Source: Aselliscus stoliczkanus
Lineage: Eukaryota > Chordata > Mammalia > Chiroptera > Hipposideridae
Reading direction: 5' to 3'
Length of the DNA stretch: 64,000 nucleotides
NCBI GenBank assembly: GCA_033961575.1
Contig: CM066728.1
Span: forward strand, 178,241,678-178,305,677
The notes beneath the pieces were generated by a model. It was given only the letters and a program-made list of their open reading frames with translations, was not told the DNA's origin and did no database searches. Positions 11,392 through 22,315 of this stretch are shown piece by piece. The stretch's first letter is position 1. Every line of letters starts with the position of its first letter. Both the position numbers and the translations under genes were made by a program.

Positions 11392-12968
11392 TAGAATTGT
11401 TGCTCGTGCCCAACAGAATCACAATGGTATTCAAAGGTTGGTTCATAAAAGACTCTTTGCTATAGATTTTGTTTGGTATGTTGTAAATAAATCTGAGAAC
11501 AAGGAGAGGGTTGATAATGGTATAGATTTTTAGTAAATATGTTTGAAGCATGTAAATATGTCAGTACCTTGGGGAAAAACAATTTCAAACTTCCAAGAGC
11601 TTCTCTGCAGCTGGGACAGTAAATTCCTATAAACATCTTTTCACAGTTAGCTCTAAAACATGAAGGCTGGCTTCATACATTGCACTGACTCATATTTAGC
11701 CAGAGGGACAGATTCCCATCTCTGTTGAAATGTGCCTGCAAAGATTTCCTGTTCACAGAGATGGAATAAGTATTGTCTTTGCTGGCAATTTCTAATCACA
11801 GAGTAAGGACACCGCACGTCTTTAAAGATGTAGGTTTTCATCTTTAATTACAGTTGGTTTTAACCCAGGCTGCTTCATCATTCCCTTCTTCAAGTTCAAT
11901 CATTTGTAGGCCTGCTTTATAATTATTGCTATTTTCATGTATCATGGTAATTTTGATATATTTCATTAAATCAGCTCACTTGGTAAATCAATTAACTTAA
12001 AAGTAAACTTTTATAGCACTACTATAAGTGCAAAGTCAGTGCCACAGGCCATAGATCAAAGGTAACTGTAAAATTCACACAAAGAAAACAAAACAATGCC
12101 ATCCCATCCTACTGTGTAATGTTGTCTGTCCAAGTCTCTTTGCTGGAGGTCTATTTACTCTTTCTTAAATGGAAGATTATCAGTGTTTGAGAAATTAGAG
12201 AATAGGGCCACAATAATGACCCATTTACCCTCATTGAATCAGAATGACTAAAACAGATGAGAAAAGAAACGAGCCTAGGTCTTTGTGATGTTACTTAATA
12301 CAACCGCACTGTGTTCTTTCAAATAGTCTTGCATACTCCACAAAACAATGTTGAGTATACCTGAAATCCTGGGTACCATCAGTGGCGAGATTTCTCAAGT
12401 CCCGGGTAACACTGCTCTATAATAAAGTTAGGATTTCTGCACAGAAATTGAAGCAGCAATAATAAAGCTACTCCATGTATATTTCTCATATTACTTCGAT
12501 GCTCGGCTACCATCATCAGGTTCACTGTTTTCAGTTACAATGGCAAAGATCATTACAAATGTTCATAAACTTAAGATTCAGACGGCAGGATTACTTAAAT
12601 CTGGTTAAGTTTAAGGTGGCTTTAAAATATCTAAAGTGATGATTCTGTCTTGATTATTTTATGTATCTATACTACAACCTTTTTGAAAATACGTGATGCC
12701 TTTTAATAATATGTATCTATATGTACAGAATGCATATGATTCTTAAAAGACTAGCTCTTTACTGAAATACAGTTTCTATATTTTTAGTAATTTATGACTG
12801 CTATTTTCAGTAGGTGTTTTTTGAAACAATTTGTTGGTGTTTATTCCTTTAATTTCCATAGCAATTCCTGGGGAGATCAAAAAATATAGTTTCTATACGC
12901 ATATGTCTATGAGATCCTAATGAGTATATAACAGTGGGTTCAGTAAACAAGCTTTTAGATTAGAAACC
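11392..12968. other. Unique sequence
   Basis: No nameable repeat, no exon. Ordinary AT-rich noncoding DNA. Confidence 0.5.
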
Positions 12969-13180
12969 ACAGTGGTTAAGAGTAAACCAGACTCTTGGGA
13001 TTCCAAGCACATTTACTAACCATGTAACTTTGGTCAAGTTACTTAATCTTTTTGTGCTAATTTTCTCCTTGGTAAGGTGACAATAATAATAATCATGTCT
13101 ACCTCATTTGTTTTACTCAAAGAGTTAATACATATAATATATGGAACAATTAAAAAACATTAGCTAATATTACTGCTGCT
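12969..13180 (+). mobile_element. MIR SINE
   Basis: Order of MIR landmarks: CAGTGGTTAAGAGTA, then 'CCATGTAACTTTGGTCAAGT', 'TACTTAATCTTTTTGTGC', 'GACAATAATAATAATCATG', 'CTACCTCATTTG', 'GAGTTAATACATATAA'. This is the tRNA-like start plus the conserved core of MIR. It is diverged in the usual range for this pre-placental family. Confidence 0.85.
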
Positions 13181-13564
13181 ACTGCTGCTATTTATTCAAG
13201 ACAGCCTTGGCCTTAAAATGAGATGAGAAATATGAAAACATAAAATGCCACACGACTACAATGAAACCGTAATCATCCCCCAACCCATTGTTGTCCCATT
13301 TTAGTGAGTCTAAGCAGTGGGTGATTTAGGTTAAACATTTAAAAAAAAAAAAAAAGCCTGATTTTGAGAATGACCATCCTGCTAATTCAAGTTTTCTTCA
13401 GGGCATTACCTAATAGGAAGGGGGTATTATTCATAGTGAGGCTGGAGCCATGCTTAGCACACGCTGCTGTCGGCAGCGCTAAGCTTTACAGCAGCAGCAG
13501 GACAGAAGAACTTGGAGAATCTAGTCTGGAGGCGTGCCACTGTGGTGATTAAAAGCTTGTAAAA
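13181..13564. other. Unique sequence
   Basis: Contains an A15 run (about 13341-13355) and a small CAG/GCAG-rich patch (13480-13502). A 62-codon frame at 13364-13552 crosses the CAG patch but shows no known domain. Confidence 0.45.
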
Positions 13565-13790
13565 TAAGATCTATGGAGGAAGGCTAAAGAAATTTGGATT
13601 GTTTACCCTGGAGAAGAGAAGACTTAAGGGTGATTTAGTGCTGTGACTGAAGCATAAGAGAGGGTTCTATTTTAGCGTCTCATGTTTAGCTCTTCTGTAG
13701 CCTCTCCTGAGATTCAAACAGGAGGAGGTGGGCTGACAGTGCAGCACAAAGGATTTAGGGTAGGCAAGAAAAGCTTTTCAGTGGGCGGGG
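13565..13790 (+). mobile_element. L3/CR1-like LINE fragment
   Basis: 'AAATTTGGATTGTTTACCC' followed by 'TGGAGAAGAGAAGACTTAAG' is the hallmark phrase of mammalian L3 (CR1 clade) copies. The downstream stretch (GATTCAAACAGGAGGAGG ... GTAGGCAAGAAAAGC) keeps the same order. Old and diverged. Confidence 0.6.
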
Positions 13791-14225
13791 GTTGGTGGGG
13801 GGCATTTTTATTTATTTTTTATAATTTGAAAGGGAGACTATGTGAATGTTTTCTATAGCGTTTTTAACAATCATCATCTGAACTGTTTTGGTCAGGTCCT
13901 GCCTGCCACATAGTGGATGGGATCTGTTGCTTGAGTAAGGCATGTCCTGCAAATCTGCAAATGGGTTGGCCCACTGACTCTCAGAAATAACTATGTTATT
14001 AAAAGAAACAATTCTTTCCATCGGTAACAATGTAAGGAGTCCCAAATAGTAAAGCCCACAAGGAAGGTCTGTGACCCAGCTTTATTAAGTAGAAACACAA
14101 GCATCTCAAGTCCTGGGGATCAAGGCTTGCAATTCGAGCTGTGGCGTATTGTGTCCCCCTGAGTCTTTCTGTACGTCTTCTGTGCTATGAAACTGGAAAT
14201 TTTAATATACTTTATACTTAATAAT
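13791..14225. other. Unique sequence
   Basis: No gene or nameable repeat. A 77-codon minus-strand frame at 13812-14045 is unsupported. Confidence 0.4.
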
Positions 14226-15060
14226 AATACAAGTTTTCCCTGAACCCTGTCTCTGTGGCAGGAACTGTGCCAAGTTCTAAAGATACAAAAACAAGTAAGA
14301 TGCGTTGTTTGCCTTCAAGAAACTCACCCTCTAACTAGGTCAGGCAATGTGTAAAAGAACAAATACAGTACACTGTGGTCTTGCCTAAGGCGCAGTTTGC
14401 TTTGTGAGGCTGGAGGAAGAGCCTCACTTGCCCTCATTGAGTCAGGGAAGTTGCCAGTGGAGGAGGTCCTTAAGGTTCATCTAAAAAGATGAGTAGGATC
14501 TACCAGATGGATTAAAAAAAAATGAAAGAACAACATTGAAGGAGATTCCCGGCCCAAGGAGCAACACGCACACAGATGTGAAGGTATTAGGAAGAATGGA
14601 CTGTGAAAGCAGTGAACTGTGTGTCTAGAACTGCTCTATTAATATACGACCCACTGAACACATGTGGCTAGTGAGCACTTGAAATGTGTCTGACTTAAAA
14701 TGTGCTGTAAGGGTAATGTACACCCAAATTTCAAAGACTTAGTACAAAAAAAAGGATATAGTTCCCTAATTGTTTTATTTATTACATGTTGAAATAACAT
14801 TTTAGATCTATTGAGTTAAAGTGTCATTAAAGCTCATTTCACCTAGTTTGTTTTACTTTTTTTTTTTTTTTAATGTGGTTACTAGAAAAATTTAAATTAC
14901 ACATGTGGCTCACATTGGCGGTTTGCATTCTATTTCTGTTGGAATGCCCTGGTCTAGAATATAAGGTTTTGGAAGAAGTGAGGAAAGTGGTGAGAGATGA
15001 AGCTGGAGAAGTAGTCGTGAATCAGAATACTATAGCGCAGTAGAGTTAGAAATGATTTAC
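14226..15060 (-). mobile_element. L2 LINE, interrupted by a hAT element
   Basis: The plus strand reads as antisense L2: 'GGCAGGAACTGTGCCAAGT', 'TCTAAAGATACAAAAACAAG', then after the hAT copy 'AAGTGGTGAGAGATGAAGC' and 'TGGAGAAGTAGTCGTG'. The same antisense L2 phrases recur around 16, 17, 23.5, 31, 35, 47, 49 and 60 kb. The assignment rests on remembered L2 3' end and ORF2 patterns, not on an alignment. Confidence 0.6.
14631..14951. mobile_element. hAT (Charlie-type) non-autonomous element
   Basis: Flanked by a perfect 8-bp duplication GTCTAGAA (14623-14630 and 14952-14959), the length hAT elements make. Inside are 'CACATGTGGCTAGTGAGCAC', 'TTGAAATGTG' and, near the other end, 'ACACATGTGGCTCACATT', which match the conserved ends of MER3/MER33-like hAT-Charlie MITEs. 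Ends are weakly inverted (CTGCTCTATTAATA against CAGGGCATTCCAAC). No transposase frame. Confidence 0.82.
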
Positions 15061-15240
15061 TGCATCCTACACTCATACATGGAAACATGCAGAAACTGAA
15101 AGAAGAAGTTGACAAGTTTACCCTTCTCTATAGCACTGTACTCTGATATTATCTATTCTATTTCAAATTCTTTTAATGCCGATTGAAGTCAATTATATTA
15201 ATTTTAAAATCCATTAATTGGTCATAATTTATAGTTTTTT

Positions 15241-15688
15241 TTAATTTTTGTTTTTTTTTTAAAGGTTTTTTTTATTTTTCTATTGGGGAATCGGGGAAGG
15301 GTAACAGACAAGTTGCTGTCTTTTTGTTCTTCAGTCTAGTTGCGGAGAACATTGCTTCACTGGCCCGTGTTGGTATCGTCATTGCGTTCTTCCCGGATGA
15401 GGCAGATGGGTCGCCGGCCTCTGGATGGTTGCTCACCGCAGCTATTGACAGCTCATGCTGGCTGCCGGCCACTCAGGGTGGCTGCCGGCCACTCACTGTA
15501 GCCTATGACACCCCACTGCAGCAGGGGCTGCAGCCCACACCGTTGCCGGGGCTCGCACAGCCCAGCTCCAGGTGGAGCTGTTGTTAGCTGTAGAGGGCAG
15601 TGTCCCTGGACCTCATATGTGGGATCCGAACCGGGGCCGCTGGCATCCCAAAACCAGCTCTTAACTCGTGCGCCACTCGGCCGGCCCC
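15241..15688 (-). mobile_element. Long tRNA-headed SINE (~448 bp)
   Basis: Minus strand: GGGCCGGCCGAGTGGCGC head, B box GGTTCGGATCCC, 'GGGACACTGCCCTC', 'AGCTCCACCTGGAGCTGGG', three diverged ~20-25 bp GGCCGGCAGCCA units, 'CGCAACTAGACTGAAG', and a CCCCAATA end before an A-rich tail. Perfect 16-bp target duplication CATAATTTATAGTTTT at 15223-15238 and 15689-15704. This low divergence of the repeat pair suggests a fairly recent insertion. Confidence 0.93.
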
Positions 15689-15829
15689 CATAATTTATAG
15701 TTTTAAAAACACTGAAATGCAATGTTTACTAATCTGTGCTTTATCTGTTAGTTGCTAAGCTGTTTTTTTTACTCACTATTGTGACCTCATTGGATGTATC
15801 TTTAGAATTTTTTCATGTGTGTAGGATGG

Positions 15830-16728
15830 CTTGGGTAGAAGTGAGGAGATGACTAGAATGCAGACATGGGGGTGACTCCATCATGGTGATCCATGAGAAA
15901 GATCAGGTGTCTCTAAACTGCAGCCATGGCATTGGTGGTGAAGAGGAGAGAATCAATAAAAAGGTAGTGAGAAGAAGGGGAAAAGCTACTTAGAAGGTAT
16001 ATTAATGGGATTTGATAAGGGGTTGGGTGTGGGAGAGGAGGGCATAGGAGTCTAAAGGTGAGTCTTTGGTTTCTGGTTTTGAGTAATAAGATGTAGATGG
16101 TGCCATTTTCAGTGATAAGGGATGTAGACAGAGCCCCTTTGGAGATGGTAGAGTTCAATTTTAGACATACTGATTGGAACTATCTGCTTGACATTTAGAG
16201 TAAACCATTGAGCAAAGTCTTTGGTGTTTAGCTTAGATATAAGACTGCAGGTATATATGCGATACCCAAGGACACTGTGTGCAGTAAAAGGAGACTAGAA
16301 GAACTGAATTCTGAAAAAATATGAACAGTAAAAAGCCAGAAGAGCCATACAAAGGACAGGATCTGAGGATATGGCCTAGTGAAACCCAGGGAACAGAGAG
16401 CATCAATGAGTGGACAGCTAGTCATTCCACGGGGAGACCAGGGCTGGAAAAGTCTGGTCTGGCGGGGTTTAGGAAGCTGTTCATAAAAGATTCTTCCACA
16501 GAGGCAGAGCAAGGCACTTGCAGTTGGTTGCAAAATTAAAAGGAGAAGAGAGATGATAGACTCTTTACACAGTTTTTATAAATAATTTTGACTATGGAGG
16601 AAATGTGGAATTAAAAGAGAAAGGAACCCATGAATAAACATGAAAGAATGAGTGAAAGTGGAAGATACAAGTTTGAGCAAGTGTTCTGGCCATTTTGTTT
16701 TTGTTTGTTTTGTTTTGTTTTAAATTTT
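15830..16728 (-). mobile_element. L2 LINE, antisense, left part
   Basis: Plus-strand phrases such as 'GATGGTGCCATTTTCAGTG', 'GTTCAATTTTAGACATACTG' and 'CTGCTTGACATTTAGAG' fit the antisense L2 ORF2 pattern in order. The element is split by the SINE at 16729 and appears to resume after it. Frames of 72-110 codons on either strand here are remnants, not genes. Confidence 0.5.
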
Positions 16729-17173
16729 TTTTAAAAGATTTTATTGGGGAATTGGGGGAGGGGAACAGCGTTGGAGAACCGGGGAAGGGGAACAGACAAG
16801 TTGCTGTCCTTTTGTTCTTTATTCTAGTTGTGGAGGACATTGCTTCACTGGCCCATGTTGGTATCGTCATTGCGCTCTTCCCAGATGAGGCAGATCGGTC
16901 ACCGGCCTCTGGATGATCACTCACAGAGGCTCTTGGCAGCTCACACTGGCTGCCAGACGCTCACGCTGGCTGCCGGCCACTCACTGTAGCCTATTAGCAG
17001 CCCACTGCAGCAGGGGCTGCAGGCTGCACCATTGCCGGGGCTCGCAGCCCAGCTCTAGGTGGAGCTGTTGTTAGCTGTGGAGGGCAGTGTCACTTGCTCT
17101 CATATGTGGGATCCAAACTGGGGCCGCTGGCGTCCCAAGCCAGCTCTTAATCAATGCGACCCTTGGCCGGCCC
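16729..17173 (-). mobile_element. Long tRNA-headed SINE (~445 bp), T+ type end
   Basis: Minus-strand head GGGCCGGCCAAGGGTCGC, B-box-like TTTGGATCCC, body with CACAACTAGAATAAAG, and end CCCCAATAAAATCTTTT followed by A's. The end combines a polyadenylation hexamer (AATAAA) with a pol III terminator (TCTTTT), the defining trait of T+ class SINEs. Target duplication TGTTTTAAATTTT at 16716-16728 and 17174-17186. It is 1 kb from, and in the same orientation as, its sister at 15241. Confidence 0.93.
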
Positions 17174-17186
17174 TGTTTTAAATTTT

Positions 17187-17760
17187 AAGAAGGGAAAAAT
17201 TTGAGTATCCTTATAAGCTGAGCTAAATGAGCCAGCCAGTGAAGGAGAATTTGAAATATAATCATGGGAGAGGAAAAGAAGCAAAGCCCTCCTGGAGACA
17301 GAGGGGACTTATAGTTAAACTAGAAGCAATAGGATTCACTCTAGCTAAATGAAGAGTGAAGAAGCAGGACTAGGTAGTGAAAAATGAGGATAATGGGGTG
17401 GCCGTGGGGATGTGTGATGGGTTGCTGAGCAGGATAGAAGGACCCCACCCCCACCCCCACCTCCACCCTACAGATCAGAAGCTCTGTACAACTGGTGCCA
17501 TCAGATACAGGGATGCGCCTTTCTTCAGAGGATTCAGGGGCAAAGAAGAAAGATGGTGGGTTGATTCAGAATGAGAGCCATGTCAGCTGTAGACCCTGCG
17601 AGAGAGAGAGGGCAAGAAGGAAAGCAAAGCAAGAAGAGAGATGAGGGGTCAAGGGCTTAAGGAACTTTAGGAGAGCAAAGATCAAGGGTGTTTGGAATCA
17701 AAGAGGAAGAGAACAGAATGGACAGGAGATTGTAGTCAGTGTTTAAGATTTTAAGATCAG
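17187..17760 (-). mobile_element. L2-like antisense remnant
   Basis: Purine-rich plus-strand text (GAGGAAAAGAAGCAAAGC, 'AAGGGCTTAAGGAAC', 'AAAGATCAAGGGTGTTTGG') continues the antisense L2 character seen before the SINE. No sharp boundary is visible, so the extent is a guess. Includes a C-rich patch at 17443-17468. Confidence 0.4.
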
Positions 17761-17949
17761 TTTTCTGAGATACAGGCTTTGTGGGGAATGGCATGTAGGT
17801 TGATGGGAATCCCATGAAAACAAATTAGCAGGATGCAGAACTATAATTTTTGTTTGTTATTGGATAGTTTCAGGTCTAAAATATTTAAAACTTTGGTCAT
17901 TCCTGAGAATATCCATGTGAGTACTTAAGGATTTATTTGGATAACGAGA

Positions 17950-18097
17950 AAGTTGTGTGTGTGTCTGTCTGTCTGTGTGTCTCTGTGTATGTGTGTATCT
18001 GTATGTGAGTGTGTGTGTATGAGTGTGTGTATGTGTGAGTATGAGTGTATGAGTGTGTGTGTGTGTCTGTCTGCCTGCCTGCCTGCCTGTCTCTCTG
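17950..18097. repeat. GT-rich compound microsatellite
   Basis: Mixed GTGT, GTCT, GTAT and GAGT units run for about 145 bp, ending in a clean (TGCC)n block near 18069-18088. Three open frames of 73-82 codons on both strands are created by this low-complexity DNA. Confidence 0.95.
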
Positions 18098-20360
18098 CAA
18101 CTCATTCCGTCCAGATACTTGGAATGACAAAAATTCCTGCCTTACACAAAAGGATCTCCATGGTGAAGACATAGTTAAGTGAACTGTAGTTCAGGATTAA
18201 GTTAAAAGATAAGTGGTTATGTTATTTTTATGAATTCCCAAAAATGGCAAATACTCTGTAAATTACTAAAATATGATAAAAATAGAAGGAATGTTAACAT
18301 GCTCAGAAGGCAGTAATGATAAACCTCGTGGCAAGTACAGGTGAAGTGACATTTGTCAATTGCATCTGATTTTATCCATACACCTAGCAGAGGACAGGTA
18401 AATACAGGAGGGAAATAGGTCCTGTCAAGGAGCTTTTCTCTATCCCAGTGTTTCCTCAGAAGAAGTAGATAGCTGTTGTGAGCATGTGTCCATACCTCAG
18501 AGCGCAGCCAGTGAAGTATTTGGTACACTGTGTGTTCTAGGATGACTCAATTTGGGAGCCTGGATGTTGGTGTCGGAGAGATCTGGTAAAGGGTGCTAAA
18601 TACTGAGATTCATCAGCCTCACTTCCTAGTGCTCCTTGCTATAACATGACCCTCAACTTCATCTCCATTTGAGAAAAAGGACACTGAGTTCTGCTTTAAT
18701 ATAGAGCAAGTATAACAGTTCTAAGCCCTTGACAGTGCCAGAAACTTCCTAAGCCTCTTGGCTATTCTGCCAACTGTTAGAAGGAGAACATTGCCCTTTG
18801 TATGGCCAAGCTTGTGTTTTCTGGGTGGTCCAAAGCCATGGGCTTTGGGGATCCCACTTTTGGACTGTTTTTGTCTTTTTTTTTCTTTGCAGGGAAATGA
18901 TAGTTGCAAAAGCAAATAAAAGATGGACTATGGAAGGCTTCTCTGAGTACTTTTCATTACTTGCAGTGACAATGGGTGGTTTTTTATGTTTCTTAACACT
19001 GGTATGCAAAACATGATTTCATGTGATAGCTGCATTGCTGAATGTGCAGCACCAGGAATAAAATAAATGTGACCCTTAAATATGAGTGACAATGGAGCGA
19101 CCCAAGCCTGGAGTGTTACAGTATTAGATCATTTGCTTACATCTTATAAAGGTTCCCGGATTTATATTTGAAGAGCGGTGTAAGTCCTGCAGACCTTGAC
19201 CCATTCTCCAAACTAACACAGTTTGCCAGTAGTACACTATGTGAGCTGTGTGCAAGGACTCAGCTGTAGTGTGTTTGGTTTTAGTTTTGCTTTTACAGTA
19301 GAGAGAATGCTGTTTTCTACCTTACATATAATATGCCTTCATATTGCCAAAGATTGGTCATCAGCAGATCTCTCAGGGTCAACATTGCCCAGACCAGCGG
19401 GCAGGGGTGGGCCTTAAGCCATCTGTATTTTCTTCCAGACATTTGTGTACGGTCCACTTCTTTTTTTTAAGTTGATAGCTATTCTGACGATTTTCAGTGC
19501 TACTGAGGGCTGAGAAGGGCAATGAATAGAGCACCCCAGTTCACTCTACCAGGAATTGACACATAAAGCCACCCTCTGGCTTGGACAATATCCTTTCTCT
19601 TTTCCAAAGACAAAAGGACATTTTTTTTTCCTTTCTAATGAAAAGTTGTATGTTATTCATTTGCAACATAGGGGCAACATTGAGGATATCTTGTGTGATG
19701 TTCAGTTCAGTGTTTGCTCCCTGGTTAGGAAGTGAGCAAATGAAGGTGATATGTAGATCATTTCCCTTTGGGTAAAACTAAGAGAGTTGTCATCGTGGTC
19801 ATTGTTATCTACATGAGTGACATCAGTTCAAGACATCATAAGAGGCACAGGGAAGCTATGTTTGTCACCACATTTTCCTTCTAAATTTCAGGATTTCTTG
19901 GCATTCATGGATTCTGTATACCCACTATCGACATCTTTAAAGTGACCCCCAAAGTCCAAGCCACACAACAATTCATAGCTTGAATTGTGTGCCCTGTTAG
20001 GCAAAGGCTGTGTGGAGAAGGGTGATTCAGTCCAGGGGGGCTCACAGCCTGCTGGCCATTTGCATCTCCCCTGGTTTTGCTGCCTTCTGCTTCGTCACAT
20101 GAGGTCTGAGGACGAGCTGCTGTATGCATCCATCTAGGGGATATTGATAGAAACATTAGGATCTAAAGGGGTCATGTGCATTTTACACATTTCATTTGCA
20201 TTTTACACATTTACAAAGGAAATTACATGCCTGAGCTGTATTTGCCTTTGGGGCGTTGTGCGTGCCCAGAAGCAGCATGGTCCTGAAGGATCCGAACGCT
20301 CTTTCCAGAGTGAAAATAGGAATTTCTATTCACCCATAACTAAATCATGCTGTTACATTT
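18098..20360. other. Unique sequence
   Basis: No nameable repeat or exon. A 16-bp direct repeat (TGCATTTTACACATTT) occurs twice close together near 20176 and 20199. Confidence 0.45.
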
Positions 20361-20370
20361 TAAAAGCATG

Positions 20371-20689
20371 GTTTTTTTTGTTTTGTTTTATTTTGTTTTG
20401 TTTTTGAACTCTTTTAAAATTATTATTATTATTAGTTACAGATGTACAAAACAATGCAGTAGTTATCCTTTTCACCCCTTACAAAGTGACTCCCCCTTCC
20501 CCTGCCCCCCGACACCCGATATCATACATATCATTACAATTCCATTGACTCCATCCCCACACTATATACTCCACATCCCATGACTATATATGTGTTAAAT
20601 TATAGCTGACATATAATATTATTCAGCGGCAGCTTCAGATGTACAGTGCAGTGGTCAGGCCACTACACCGTCCATGAAGTGGTCTCCCT
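20371..20689 (-). mobile_element. 5'-truncated L1 3' end with target duplication
   Basis: Begins with a T-rich run, then 'TTAGTTACAGATGTACAAAA', 'CTTACAAAGTGACTCCCCC', 'ATTCCATTGACTCCATCCCC' and 'CTTCAGATGTACAGTGCAG'. Target duplication TAAAAGCATG at 20361-20370 and 20690-20699. The only L1 part retained is the 3' UTR (~320 bp), the usual result of truncated target-primed reverse transcription. Confidence 0.85.
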
Positions 20690-20699
20690 AAAAGCATGC

Positions 20700-21788
20700 A
20701 TGCACTTCAACACATGTGGAACTATACTGAGATGAGAGACAGCATGGTATATCTGAAGAAGCCTTGGCAAGGAAATACAAATCATGGGTGCTTATTCCCA
20801 TAAAGTGAGTGGCCTTGAGGAAGTCTTCTGGCTTCTGGGGCCTGGGTGTCATCATGTGCTAAAGGAGGTAGTCTTCATTATGACTTGGGGACTAGGAATT
20901 CTACGTCCTCAAGCCCTATTTTAGGTTCATGCTCTAAGAGACGGCTCCACACAGGAGAGCTCCCCAGCCTATGTTATGCCTGGCTTACACAACTCGGAAT
21001 GTCTTGCTTTAGAAGGGGTGACAATGCAGGGGGAAGCAGACCTATTTTTCAGCACATGGTGTAAGTTTTCAGGTCCCTTTTTCATTTCTTGGAGCATCTC
21101 AGAATTCCCTAAACTTTGAGCATTGAAGGCAGGAGATTCAAACTCAAGGCCCTCTGCCCTGATGTTGGTGCAAGATGCCCATGTGCTGATCCATGCCACG
21201 GCTGCTCTAAGGACATGCACCTCAGGTTTCCCTTTGGCTTAATAAACATCTTTGGGAGCCTCTAGGGCCATTTCCTTTGATAAAATTGTGAACACAATGT
21301 AGAAAGCACCACCCAGGGTGTCCAAGTGCTACTGAAGAATGTGATGCTTGGGATGGAGACGCTTGCAAACAGATGAGAGGTGAGCAGAGAGACAAGAGAA
21401 TGTTATCTGCTCTCAGGTGGCCACAGAGATGAGCACTCACCAATAGGAGCAGGGTGAAGGTGCTGCTGTCTTTTCGGAAGCCGTGTCTCATGCCCTGACC
21501 TTCACCCTGAGTGCCCTGGAGTTCCTCTCTGGCCTCCGAAGGTTCCTGATCTGCTGCTTGCATTGCACAAAGCTCAGAAACCCCTCAGGCGCTCTCTCCA
21601 TCCATCTGCTGTGTTTTCACAAGAAAGTTTCAAGTGTGGCAGTTAACTTCCTTCCTCTGTAGGCCTTTTTTTTCCCTTTTAGTTTGGCCATTTTTTCTTT
21701 GGCAAATTCATTCATTTCTCTATTTTGTATTCTCCATCTTCAGAGAGGGATGCTGTTTAGCCAGGCAGAACAAATTTATTTAAATGAA
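20700..21788. other. Unique sequence
   Basis: Moderately GC-rich compared with neighbours. An 'AGTGGCCTTGAGGAAGTC' phrase near 20810 could be a decayed MIR core, not sure enough to call. Frames of 72-113 codons (20846-21064, 21222-21563) have no domain or splice context. Confidence 0.4.
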
Positions 21789-22315
21789 CCTTCCTTCCTT
21801 CCTTCCTTCCTTCCTTCCTTCCTTCCTTCCTTCCTTCCTTCCTTCCCTCCTTCTTTCCTTCCCTCCTTCCCTCCCTCCCTCCCTCCCATTCTTCCTTTCT
21901 TTCCTCTCTGCTTTCCTCCCTCCCTCCTTCCCTCCTTCCCTCTTTCACTCTCTCCCTCCCTCCCTCCCTCCTTTCTCCCTCCTTTTCTCCCTCCCCTCCC
22001 CCTCCTTCCCTCCTTCCCTCCCTCCCTCCCTCCCTTCCTCCTTCCCTCCTTCCCTCCCTCCCTCCTTCCCTCCCTCCTTCCCTTTCTCCCTCTCTCCCTC
22101 CCTCCTTCCTTTCTTTCCTCCCTCTTTTCTCTTCTCCCTCCCTCCTTTCTTCTTTACTTCTTTCCTTCCTTCCTTCCTTGCCCCCTCCCTCCCTCCTTCA
22201 TTCCCTCCTTTCTCCCATCCCTCCTTCTCTCCCTCCTTCCTCTGTCCCTCCTTCCCTTCCTTTTCTTCATTCCCCATCCCTTCTATCTCCTCCCTCCCTG
22301 ACTTCCTTCCTTTAT
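21789..22315. repeat. ~525-bp polypyrimidine tract, (CCTT)n/(CCCT)n
   Basis: Starts with about 14 clean CCTT units, then irregular CCCT, CTTT and TCCC units with very few purines, ending near 22315. A long pyrimidine-only strand opens frames of 177 and 205 codons (Pro/Ser/Phe/Leu) and a Glu/Gly/Lys/Arg frame on the other strand; none is a gene. The pure CCTT end is the part most likely to be length-variable. Confidence 0.97.

Noticed and set aside
17857..18174. Cysteine/valine- or threonine/histidine-rich frames
   Set aside because: Artefacts of the GT-rich microsatellite.
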